A stretch of 64,000 bases of DNA from Planctomycetota bacterium. Its GTDB lineage: Bacteria; Planctomycetota; Planctomycetia; Pirellulales; Pirellulaceae. This document shows positions 57,267-63,973 of this stretch, one piece after another. Both the position numbers and the translations under genes were made by a program. The first letter of the stretch is position 1, and every line of letters starts with the position of its first letter. The stretch covers positions 12,697-76,696 of the forward strand of contig JAJRVM010000163.1 in NCBI GenBank assembly GCA_024277285.1, in the 5' to 3' direction. The notes under the pieces were generated by a model. The model had not been told where the DNA came from. It did no database searches and was given only the letters and a program-made list of their open reading frames with translations.

Positions 57267-59600
57267 GTGTTACAACCAAGCGACCACACCGCATTTGTTC
57301 GGCGCATCTTCCCATGCTTGTGCTGTGCATTTCTCGTGGCACTGGCTCCCGCGCTGTTGCATGCCGACGACTTGAACCAACGATTCCAAGATGCGGTTCG
57401 GCCGCTCTTGGCCACCTACTGCGTCGATTGCCACGGTGAAGACGAAGCGGAAGGAGACTTGAGCCTCGAACAGTTCACTTCCGCCGCTCAAGTGCGCGAT
57501 CACCGCACCACATGGCTCAAGGTGTTGAGTCAGCTGCGCGCCGGCAGCATGCCGCCGAGCGACATGGACCAACCAACCGGCCAGGAGCGCGCATTGTTGC
57601 TGGAATGGGTCGAGCAGACGGTCAACCAGGCCGATTGCTCAGGCCCGGTTGATCCGGGCCACGTCACTCTACGCCGGTTGAATCGCAACGAGTACCGCAA
57701 CACGGTGCGCGATCTGCTGGGGGTGGACTATCAGCCGGCAGCTGACTTTCCTGCCGATGACGTTGGTTACGGCTTCGACAATATCGGCGACGTACTCTCC
57801 TTGCCACCGCTGCTGATGGAAAAGTATTTGACTGCGGCCGAACAAATCAGCAAACAAGCGATTGTGACCCCACCCGCTCCGGCGTTGCAACGCAAGCTAA
57901 ACGGCAAGGACATGAAGGGGCATGGTGGACCGATCGGCGGAATCGCTCGTTCGTTATCTAGTAACGGCGAAGCATTCGTCGAAATCAGCTTTCCCAAGGA
58001 CGGTCAATATCAGCTGCGTGTGCAAGCGGCTGGCGATCAGGCTGGATCGGAACCGGTGAGAATGGCGGTGCGCATCGACGGTCGGGATGTGCAAGTGCAC
58101 GACGTTCGTGCGGTGCGCAATGCGCCCGGGACGTACACGACGCGAATCCGTGTTAAAGCGGGCAAGCACAAAGTGGGGCTCGCCTTCATTAACGACTACT
58201 ACCGACCGAAGAAGGGCCGCCAAGGTGCGGAAGACCGCAACATGTTCATTGGCGACCTGGAACTGCGCGGACCGGTCAACCTCAACACGCAACAACTGCC
58301 GGACACTCATCGCAAGATCTTCGTGGCGCAGCCGAACGAGACGACGAGCGACACGCAAGCGGCGCGCACGATTCTCACTCGCCTGGCATCCGCTGCATTT
58401 CGCCGACCGACAACAGAAGGCGAGGTCGATCGGCTATTGAAGCTCGTCGAACTGGCGGACCGGAAGGGCGACAGTTTTGAAGCAGGCATCCAACTTGCCA
58501 TGCAAGCGATACTTGTTTCGCCTCACTTTCTTTTTCGCGTTGAAATGGATCCGCCCGATGACCAAAACGCTCGCGACCTGAACGATTACGAAGTCGCAAC
58601 TCGGATGTCGTATTTCCTGTGGAGCAGCATGCCTGACACTGAATTGTTCGAGCTCGCGCGCAAGGGGACTTTGCGCAACGGAGATCATTTGGAGCGGCAA
58701 GTACGGCGAATGATCGCAGATCCAAAATCCGCTGCCTTTGTCGAGAGCTTCGCCGGCCAATGGCTGCAATTGCGGAGCCTCGAGGACATGGCATTCGACA
58801 CGCAGCAATTCCCCGGCTGTGGCAGCGATCTGCTGGCCGCGATGCATCACGAGACGATGCGATTCTTTGCGGAAATCGTGCATCGTGACCTCAGCGTCTT
58901 CACCGTTCTGGACGCAGACTTCACATTCGTGAACGAGGCGTTGGCGAAGCACTACGGGATCAAAGGCGTCAAAGGCGACGAATTCCGACGTGTTTCACTC
59001 AAGGGCACGCCACGTGCCGGCGTGATGACTCAGGGCAGCATTTTGGCGGTCACATCAAACCCAACACGCACATCACCGGTCAAGCGAGGCAAGTTCGTTT
59101 TGGAAAACCTGCTCGGCACCCCTCCGCCACCTCCGCCAGCCAACGTACCATTGCTGGAAGAGGGACCGCAGCTCTCCGGCACGATGCGGCAACGTCTGGA
59201 AGAGCATCGTCGCAACCCAGCCTGCGCTTCGTGCCACAAACTGATGGATCCCATCGGTTTTGCGTTAGAACACTTCGACGCTGTCGGTCGGTACCGGGCT
59301 CGGGACGAAGGGGGCCCGATCGACACCACTGGTGAACTGCCTTCGGGTGAACGATTCGACGGATATGACGAGTTGCGTGGCTTGTTGCTCAAGAACAAAC
59401 GCGACGAATTCTTGCAGTGCATCGCTCAAAAGACGCTTATCTATGCCATTGGACGTGGCCTCGAATACTACGACCAGTGCGCGTTGGACAAGATCAAGAA
59501 CGCGTTGGAACAAGACGACTATCGCTTTTCGCGACTGGTGCTCGAGGTCGTCAAAAGCGAACCCTTCCAGAAACGGGGAAAGAAACGGAGTCACGAATGA
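57267..59600 (+). CDS. Exported cytochrome-type DUF1587/1595/1592/1588/1585 protein
   Basis: This planctomycete hallmark multi-domain protein has 777 residues. A signal peptide (LCCAFLVALAPALLHA) is followed by a cytochrome-c-like PSCyt1 domain with haem motif CVDCH at Cys52. A DUF1587 segment follows (RRLNRNEYRNTVRDLLGVDY, ADDVGYGFDNIGDVLSLPPL), then a carbohydrate-binding-like beta sandwich (FVEISFPKDGQYQLRV). DUF1595, DUF1592 (ATRMSYFLWSSMPDTELFEL) and DUF1588 (PVKRGKFVLENLLGTPPPPPP) come next. A second CASCH motif (Cys653) and DUF1585 close the chain. The GTG at 57267 is chosen from AAGGTAA upstream and the signal peptide; 110 upstream codons look non-coding. It overlaps the DUF1552 gene start by four bases. 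Confidence 0.9.
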   Translation: MLQPSDHTAFVRRIFPCLCCAFLVALAPALLHADDLNQRFQDAVRPLLATYCVDCHGEDEAEGDLSLEQFTSAAQVRDHRTTWLKVLSQLRAGSMPPSDMDQPTGQERALLLEWVEQTVNQADCSGPVDPGHVTLRRLNRNEYRNTVRDLLGVDYQPAADFPADDVGYGFDNIGDVLSLPPLLMEKYLTAAEQISKQAIVTPPAPALQRKLNGKDMKGHGGPIGGIARSLSSNGEAFVEISFPKDGQYQLRVQAAGDQAGSEPVRMAVRIDGRDVQVHDVRAVRNAPGTYTTRIRVKAGKHKVGLAFINDYYRPKKGRQGAEDRNMFIGDLELRGPVNLNTQQLPDTHRKIFVAQPNETTSDTQAARTILTRLASAAFRRPTTEGEVDRLLKLVELADRKGDSFEAGIQLAMQAILVSPHFLFRVEMDPPDDQNARDLNDYEVATRMSYFLWSSMPDTELFELARKGTLRNGDHLERQVRRMIADPKSAAFVESFAGQWLQLRSLEDMAFDTQQFPGCGSDLLAAMHHETMRFFAEIVHRDLSVFTVLDADFTFVNEALAKHYGIKGVKGDEFRRVSLKGTPRAGVMTQGSILAVTSNPTRTSPVKRGKFVLENLLGTPPPPPPANVPLLEEGPQLSGTMRQRLEEHRRNPACASCHKLMDPIGFALEHFDAVGRYRARDEGGPIDTTGELPSGERFDGYDELRGLLLKNKRDEFLQCIAQKTLIYAIGRGLEYYDQCALDKIKNALEQDDYRFSRLVLEVVKSEPFQKRGKKRSHE

Positions 59601-60949
59601 GCTCGAAAAACCAGATCTCGCGTCGTACTGCCCTGCGTGGCCTTGGCGCGGCGGTCAGCCTGCCGTTGCTCGAAGCCATGTTGCCCACCGGGCGTGCAGC
59701 CCAACAGCAGCCGGGCAAACCACCGGTCCGAATGGCGTTCCTGTACGTTCCCAACGGCATGCACATGCCCGCCTGGACTCCCGAAAAGACCGGAGCTGAT
59801 TTCAAGTTGCCTGCCACACTCGAACCACTGGCGGCGTACCGTTCGGAAATGACCGTCTTGAGTGGTTTGACACTCAACGGCGCCCGCGCCCTGGGTGATG
59901 GTGGCGGCGACCATGCGCGCAGTGTGGCAGCGTTCCTGACCGGCGCTCATCCCAAGAAAACGGACGGCGCGGACATCCATAACGGCGTCTCCGTTGATCA
60001 AGTGGCCGCCAGCAAAATCGGCATGCAAACCAAGCTGCCATCGCTCGAACTGGGTATCGAACGTAGCGCCAAGGCAGGACGCTGTGACTCGGGATACAGC
60101 TGCGTCTATACCTCGAACATGTGTTGGCGTTCTCCTACCTCGCCGGTTGCCAAAGAAGTCGACCCCGCGGCCGTGTTCGATCGACTCTTCGGCGACGCGA
60201 TGAAGAATCAATCGGTCCAGGAACGATCGAAACAAGACCACTATAAGACGAGCGTACTGGACCTGGTTATCGAAGACGCGAAGCGGTTGCAAAAACAACT
60301 CGGTGGTAACGACCGTAAGAAACTGGACGAATACCTCTATGCCGTGCGTGATATCGAGCGGCGCATTGTCAACGCGGGAAAACGACGTAATGCCGAAGCC
60401 GGCATGCCCGATTATGAACGCCCCGCCGGAGTGCCAAGAGAGCTTGAACAGCACACACAATTGATGTTCGACCTGATGACACTCGCATTGCAGACCGATT
60501 CGACACGCGTCGTCACCTTCATGTTCACCAACGCAGGCAGCAATCGCAGCTACCCGAATATCGGTGTTCGCGAAGGGCACCACAGCCTGTCCCACCATGG
60601 AGGAAACCCGAAGAAACTGGAGAAGATCGCCAAGATCAATCGGTATCACGCCCAGCTGTTTTCGTATCTGATCGAGAAACTGGCAACCACCAAGGATGGG
60701 AATGGCATGCTACTGGACAACTGTATGGTGATGTACGGCAGTGGCATCGGTGACGGCAACCGCCACAACCACGACAACCTGCCAATCGTCCTCTTGGGAC
60801 GCGGCGCTGGCAGTATCAACGCTGGACGGCACATCGAGTATCCGCATAGCACCCCACTGACGAACCTCTACCGTTCCATGCTCCAACGTATCGGCGCACC
60901 GGTCGACCAACTGGGCGACAGCACGGGATTGCTCGAGAATCTCGCATGA
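59597..60949 (+). CDS. Tat-exported DUF1552 protein
   Basis: This 450-residue partner of the DUF1592-type cytochrome protein is, as usual, encoded directly downstream with a four-base ATGA overlap. It has a twin-arginine signal (SRRTALRGLGAAVSLPLLEA). The DUF1552 core includes RMAFLYVPNGMHMPAWTPEK, GDHARSVAAFLTGAHPKKTD, LELGIERSAKAGRCDSGYSC, and VMYGSGIGDGNRHNHDNLPI near the C-terminus. The family looks like a modified alkaline-phosphatase-superfamily fold (compare DUF1501), without proven activity. The pair is thought to be periplasmic and linked to carbohydrate or sulfated-glycan turnover in planctomycetes; this is inference from family distribution. Confidence 0.92.
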   Translation: MSSKNQISRRTALRGLGAAVSLPLLEAMLPTGRAAQQQPGKPPVRMAFLYVPNGMHMPAWTPEKTGADFKLPATLEPLAAYRSEMTVLSGLTLNGARALGDGGGDHARSVAAFLTGAHPKKTDGADIHNGVSVDQVAASKIGMQTKLPSLELGIERSAKAGRCDSGYSCVYTSNMCWRSPTSPVAKEVDPAAVFDRLFGDAMKNQSVQERSKQDHYKTSVLDLVIEDAKRLQKQLGGNDRKKLDEYLYAVRDIERRIVNAGKRRNAEAGMPDYERPAGVPRELEQHTQLMFDLMTLALQTDSTRVVTFMFTNAGSNRSYPNIGVREGHHSLSHHGGNPKKLEKIAKINRYHAQLFSYLIEKLATTKDGNGMLLDNCMVMYGSGIGDGNRHNHDNLPIVLLGRGAGSINAGRHIEYPHSTPLTNLYRSMLQRIGAPVDQLGDSTGLLENLA

Positions 60950-61018
60950 GACCGGCCTCAAGAGCCACGCGATCGGTCGATCATAAAATAAGGTCACATC
61001 CTGCGTTGTGAAGCACCA

Positions 61019-61377
61019 CAAGTTGAGCAGTGTGAAGCGTCAATCGAGCTTCCATTGGAAACCGGCAAGACGGTTCGCACTGCGTGCAGTGTGCGACGGT
61101 GTGATGGTGGGGCGGTTGGTAGTGATAAGTCGATCGAGGTGTAAAACTCGTTCGAGCGTCCGTGCCACTGCTCATTCCGTACGTTTTCCAACGCCAGATC
61201 CCCCAACAAAGTCGCAAATCGACGCAACACGCAAACGCCAAGTTGAGCAGTGTGAAGCGTCAATCGAGCTTCCATTGGAAACCGGCAAGACGGCTCGCAC
61301 TGCGTGCAGTGTGCGACGGTGTGATGGTGGGGCGGTTGGTAGTGATAAGTCGATCGAGGTGTAAAACTCGTTCGAGC
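61019..61377. repeat. 139-bp direct repeat, two copies 220 bp apart
   Basis: Copies at 61019-61157 and 61239-61377 differ by a single base (T/C at 61074 and 61294). They start CAAGTTGAGCAGTGTGAAGC and end GTAAAACTCGTTCGAGC. Sequence after the first copy also shares AACGCCA-ATC pieces with that after the second, so the duplication may once have been larger. Confidence 0.92.
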
Positions 61378-61492
61378 ATGCAGTGGCACACACGCACACC
61401 GCGCGCCGCAGTTCTTTCAACGCCACATCCGCTTCGTCAGCCTCCGCTTCCTACTCTTCTGCTCCCGGGATCGTTGTTCGGCTTGGGGCCGC

Positions 61493-61573
61493 TTGTAGGG
61501 TGTGTCAAGCTCGCTCTGATCCTAGCTGGCAGCCGCAAACGCATGCGTGAGGCGAGTTTGACACACCCTACAA
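61493..61573. repeat. Inverted repeat pair of the TAGGGTGTGTCAAG family
   Basis: A 22-base left arm (61493-61514) and a right arm (61552-61573) are complementary at 21 of 22 positions with a 37-base loop. The arm contains TAGGGTGTGTCAAGCTCGC. It is a second copy of the palindromic family seen at 56927. Confidence 0.88.
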
Positions 61574-61592
61574 AACCTCAGCGGCGTGAGAT

Positions 61593-62606
61593 TCACATTC
61601 CAAAGACATCGTCAATCCGCTCGGCGATCTGGACCCGTTCGGCCCACGCAAGGATTTGCTCCGAATTGGCCGCAGCGATGCGCTGCCGCAGTGGGTCCGG
61701 AACAATGCCGAACTTCCGCTGAATCAGACTCAATAAGAAATCCGCCTTGCCCTTCTCGATCCCCTGTTCGATCCCCTTCTCGATCAAGGCCTTTTCCCAC
61801 TCTTTGACCTGCTCTTTCAGCATCGCTCCGCACTCCTGTATATCATCCAGATCGACCACCGATTGGTCCGGCAACCGGCCCGGCCACACAATCGACTCCA
61901 CCCAGCGTGCAAGCCGTTTGACCGACTCCCGGTGCTCGGCAGCCCCAGCCCACGCAACCATTGCGTCGATCACACGCTCGAAATCCTCACGCGACCGGCA
62001 TTGCTCGAACCGGAACACCAGCGCCACCAAGTTCTCCATCTCGGCCAGTTTGGCATCTTCCTGCATGTGCTCTTCGAGCAGGAAGTACCGCATCCGAGGC
62101 CGATACCGCGCGAGCTACTCCGGGCAATTCGCCATCAGCTCAGCCACATCTTGCGGGGCCCACCACGGATTCCTGTCATTATACAGCACGATCGGCAGAA
62201 CGGGTGGCAGCAATTTCTTCCGGCCAACCTGGTCTTCATCGATGAGACGCTGGTACAGCAGTCCGACGTAGACCATGAGTCGTAGGGCCATGAACCGGTC
62301 GACGGTCGACTGGAATTCGATCAACAGGTACACATAGAGCCAATCGCCCCGAAACCGGACTCGCCAGACCACGTCGTTTTCCCGCCGCTTGAACTGCAGG
62401 GAAACGAAACTACCGCTCACGCGCTCGAGTGTCTCCAGATCCAACTGCTCGGTCCAGGGCTCGGAAGACGTTCCACCGAGCGCTGTTTCTTGCCCGTCAT
62501 CTTCTTTGGGAATTTGATCGACGCGAGGAAATAATTCCTGCCCCGCGCGCATCCAATACTTTGTTCGCGGCACCGGAAAACTCCGTGAACCTTTTCGTTG
62601 CACCAT
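61593..62606 (-). pseudogene. Rpn-family recombination-promoting nuclease gene with an in-frame stop
   Basis: A 338-codon frame from ATG 62606 to the stop at 61593 is interrupted by a single TAG (62115-62117). Before the stop, residues about 90-165 include YVYLLIEFQSTVDRFMALRL and YVGLLYQRLI, then LPPVLPIVLYNDRNPWWAPQ, typical of Rpn/YhgA PD-(D/E)XK nucleases (Glu and Gln of EFQS in the active site). After it, LARYRPRMRYFLLEE continues the same family without a gap, and a coiled C-terminal GIEQGIEKGKADFLL segment is the usual DUF4351-like tail. The TAG therefore replaces one codon. Loss of function, recoding or sequencing error are all possible. Confidence 0.82.
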
Positions 62607-62883
62607 CGTCTAACTCTACAGAACGACGACACAGCAATTCACGCGGCGTCCAAGCCCGCACAACAGTAGGAACCGAAACGATGATGTCCTTGCGATCAAG
62701 TATCACGTGCGAACCCAAAGGCTTAGGGCCGTTTGCCGCCTTGTCCATCGATTATGGGCAATCGGCGAATACGCTGCCCGCCATGCCTTTGCGCTTGTGA
62801 CACCTGGTCGATCCAACTTGGAATCAACCCTAACCCGGTGTCGCAAGGCATCGGGTTTTTTCGTGTCCAAATCAAAACAACTC
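62607..62883. other. Intergenic region before the tRNA array
   Basis: About 280 bases; the left part shows nothing recognisable. The right part, from about 62797, is structured: GACACC (62799-62804) and GGTGTC flank a CCAACTTGG hairpin. The intrinsic terminator listed separately follows. Confidence 0.5.
62832..62861 (+). terminator. Intrinsic terminator-like hairpin upstream of the tRNA array
   Basis: The stem AACCCGGTG / CATCGGGTT (nine pairs including one G-T) with loop TCGCAAGG is followed directly by a run of six T. It lies 22 bases before tRNA-Phe, so it may end an upstream transcript or act as an attenuator for the array. Confidence 0.7.
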
Positions 62884-62955
62884 GGGCCGGTAGCTGAGAC
62901 GGCATAGCACTTGGATGAAAACCAGGAGACGAGGATTCGAGCGCCTCCCGGCCCA
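62884..62955 (+). tRNA. tRNA-Phe (anticodon GAA)
   Basis: The acceptor stem GGGCCGG/CCGGCCC has seven perfect pairs. The D arm is GCTG...TAGC, the anticodon arm CTTGG/CCAGG, and the loop ATGAAAA gives GAA with T33. The T arm GAGGA TTCGAGC GCCTC has four pairs with an A-G mismatch at the 53-61 position. Discriminator A. No CCA encoded. Confidence 0.85.
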
Positions 62956-62988
62956 CTGCGCTCGCAGTACGCGCTGACAACACAACAT

Positions 62989-63058
62989 GCCCCGTTCGTC
63001 TAACGGTTCAGGATCGCGGTTTTTCAATCCGCAGACAGGGGTTCGATTCTCGGGCACC
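62989..63058 (+). tRNA. tRNA-Glu-like (anticodon TTC), 3' part damaged
   Basis: The D arm GTCTAACGGTTCAGGAT and the loop TTTTCAA giving TTC are typical of Glu. The anticodon stem has four pairs and a T-T mismatch. The 5' acceptor GCCCCGT cannot pair fully with the 3' side: TTCGATTCTCGGGCACC appears to lack two or three bases compared with a normal T stem and acceptor. Probably degenerate. Confidence 0.6.
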
Positions 63059-63091
63059 GCCGTAGGTGGTCGTGGGTACTTGATGACGTTT

Positions 63092-63181
63092 CGGGCAGAG
63101 GTGCAGATGGAAGCACGCCTGTTTTGGGAACAGGAGCCCTGTTGATTGGAAGCAAGGGCGGTTCGACTCCGGGGTGCCCGA
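63092..63181 (+). tRNA. tRNA-Pro-like (anticodon TGG) with long variable arm
   Basis: The acceptor CGGGCAG/GTGCCCG has six of seven pairs with C1-G72 as in bacterial Pro. The D stem GTGC/GCAC and anticodon arm CCTGT TTTGGGA ACAGG are perfect, giving TGG. A long variable region of about 25 bases with stem GCCCT/AGGGC follows, unheard of for Pro. The T stem is poor (three pairs). Confidence 0.65.
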
Positions 63182-63190
63182 CTTTGATGA

Positions 63191-63262
63191 GGTAGTCGAG
63201 GGCTGGTTGCCCATACCCGGCTGATAACCGAGTTGCGCTGAGTTCGATTCCCAGGGCTACCA
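63191..63262 (+). tRNA. tRNA-Ile (anticodon GAT)
   Basis: The acceptor GGTAGTC/GGCTACC has seven pairs including one G-T. The D arm GGGC TGGTT GCCC has a short loop. The anticodon loop CTGATAA gives GAT, with one mismatch in the CCCGG/CCGAG stem. The T arm CTGAG TTCGATT CCCAG has one mismatch. Discriminator A. Confidence 0.8.
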
Positions 63263-63291
63263 CTGAACCACTAAACGAAAAGGAGAAAAAG

Positions 63292-63375
63292 ATGGCACGA
63301 ACTCAGCGATTGAAACACATACGCCCGACTAACTTCATGGGGTCGTGGTGTAAAGGCTGCACAGCAGACTTTTAA
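63292..63375 (+). CDS. 27-codon ORF with strong Shine-Dalgarno inside the tRNA array
   Basis: AAGGAG (63280-63285) sits six bases before the ATG at 63292. The ORF codes for a basic 27-residue peptide ending SWCKGCTADF with a Cys-x2-Cys. It runs through the D-arm region of the Lys tRNA and stops at the TAA formed by its anticodon loop (CTTTTAA). No homologue is known to me. Either a chance frame behind a purine-rich spacer or a true leader or phage-type peptide; low confidence. Confidence 0.3.
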   Translation: MARTQRLKHIRPTNFMGSWCKGCTADF

Positions 63376-63409
63376 TCTGCCTGTGCGGGTTCGACTCCCG
63401 CTGGGCGCT
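63322..63409 (+). tRNA. tRNA-Lys-like (anticodon TTT) with displaced acceptor strand
   Basis: The anticodon arm GCAGA CTTTTAA TCTGC and T arm GCGGG TTCGACT CCCGC are perfect, giving TTT. The 3' acceptor TGGGCGC does not pair with the seven bases directly before the D arm. Instead it pairs (six of seven) with ACGCCCG some 15 bases further upstream. This suggests an insertion between acceptor and D arm, or degeneration. Confidence 0.6.
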
Positions 63410-63417
63410 CTCAAACT

Positions 63418-63516
63418 CAGGGGGTAGGGGAAGCCTGGCATCCCGCCGGGCACCGACCAGCGAAGATGGTTGGTCGCGGGAGCACGAGATCGCTGGTTCA
63501 AATCCAGCCATCCTGA
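63418..63516 (+). tRNA. tRNA-like element with extended hairpin, anticodon undetermined
   Basis: The acceptor CAGGGGG/CATCCTG (six of seven pairs), a D arm GGGG AAGCCTGGCA TCCC like Met/fMet, and a perfect T arm GCTGG TTCAAAT CCAGC mark this as a tRNA-like fold. Between them sits an eight-pair hairpin ACCGACCA/TGGTTGGT with a seven-base loop GCGAAGA, flanked by CCCGC and GCGGG. The loop lacks T33, so reading GAA as anticodon is doubtful. Confidence 0.5.
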
Positions 63517-63524
63517 CTGAATGA

Positions 63525-63599
63525 TGCGGTGGGTCCTGTGCTGGCACGGGAGGGCGACTGTTAATCGCTTCGACGCAGGTTCGATTCCTGCCTCCGCAG
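63525..63599 (+). tRNA. tRNA-Asn (anticodon GTT)
   Basis: The acceptor TGCGGTG/CTCCGCA has six of seven pairs with T1-A72. The anticodon loop CTGTTAA gives GTT in a GGCGA/TCGCT stem. The T arm GCAGG TTCGATT CCTGC is perfect. The D arm has a G-G containing loop. Discriminator G. Confidence 0.85.
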
Positions 63600-63627
63600 C
63601 TCATCGCTGTCTTGGTTCGACGAATAC

Positions 63628-63702
63628 TGCGGGGTAGTTGCTGTTGGTAGTGACGCCTGGCTCTGAACCAGGAGGTCGTTGGTTCGATTCCAACTCCCGC
63701 AG
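63628..63702 (+). tRNA. tRNA-Gln (anticodon CTG)
   Basis: The acceptor TGCGGGG/TCCCGCA has seven pairs with one G-T. The anticodon arm CCTGG CTCTGAA CCAGG is perfect and gives CTG. The T arm GTTGG TTCGATT CCAAC is perfect, with discriminator G as expected for Gln. Followed by the spacer CTTGAACAC. Confidence 0.92.
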
Positions 63703-63716
63703 CTTGAACACGAAAC

Positions 63717-63801
63717 GGAAGTCATCCGGCCGGATGAGGAGCCTGTCTTGAAAACAGGTGGCGGCACAAACCGCTTGTGAGTTCGAGTCTCACGGCTTCC
63801 G
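63717..63801 (+). tRNA. tRNA-Ser (anticodon TGA)
   Basis: The acceptor GGAAGTC/GGCTTCC has seven pairs (one G-T). The anticodon arm CCTGT CTTGAAA ACAGG gives TGA. The long variable arm GCGG...CCGC is typical of Ser. The T arm GTGAG TTCGAGT CTCAC is perfect, with discriminator G. Followed by the same CTTGAACAC spacer as tRNA-Gln. Confidence 0.93.
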
Positions 63802-63810
63802 CTTGAACAC

Positions 63811-63882
63811 AGTCCCGTGGTCCAACGGCAACGACGCTTGGTTCACATCCAGGAAACGATGGTTCGATTCCATCCGGGACTA
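63811..63882 (+). tRNA. tRNA-Val (anticodon CAC)
   Basis: The acceptor AGTCCCG/CGGGACT has seven perfect pairs, with A1-T72. The anticodon arm CTTGG TTCACAT CCAGG gives CAC with one G-T. The T arm GATGG TTCGATT CCATC is perfect. The D stem has three pairs. Discriminator A. Confidence 0.88.
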
Positions 63883-63900
63883 CATTGACGGAAACAGCAT

Positions 63901-63973
63901 GCCCAGGTACGCCATCGGTTGAGCGGCTCGGCCTAAACCCGAGTGATTGCAGGTTCGATCCCTGCTCTGGGTA
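63901..63973 (+). tRNA. tRNA-Leu-like (anticodon TAA), short variable loop
   Basis: The acceptor GCCCAGG/TCTGGGT has seven pairs with terminal G-T pairs. The anticodon stem CTCGG/CCGAG is perfect with loop CCTAAAC, giving TAA but with C at position 33. The variable loop is only five bases, not the long arm of normal Leu. The T arm GCAGG TTCGATC CCTGC is perfect. Isotype tentative. Confidence 0.6.

Larger units (their letters stand above)
60950..61592. other. Repeat-rich intergenic region
   Basis: Between the DUF1552 gene and the Rpn-type pseudogene (convergent). It contains the 139-bp direct repeat and the inverted TAGGGTGTGTCAAG pair listed separately. Frames here are repeat translations without domains. 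Confidence 0.6.

Noticed and set aside
62797..62831. Possible additional tRNA fragment before tRNA-Phe (TGGTCGATCCAA)
   Set aside because: It resembles a T arm only loosely and no acceptor or anticodon arm can be built.
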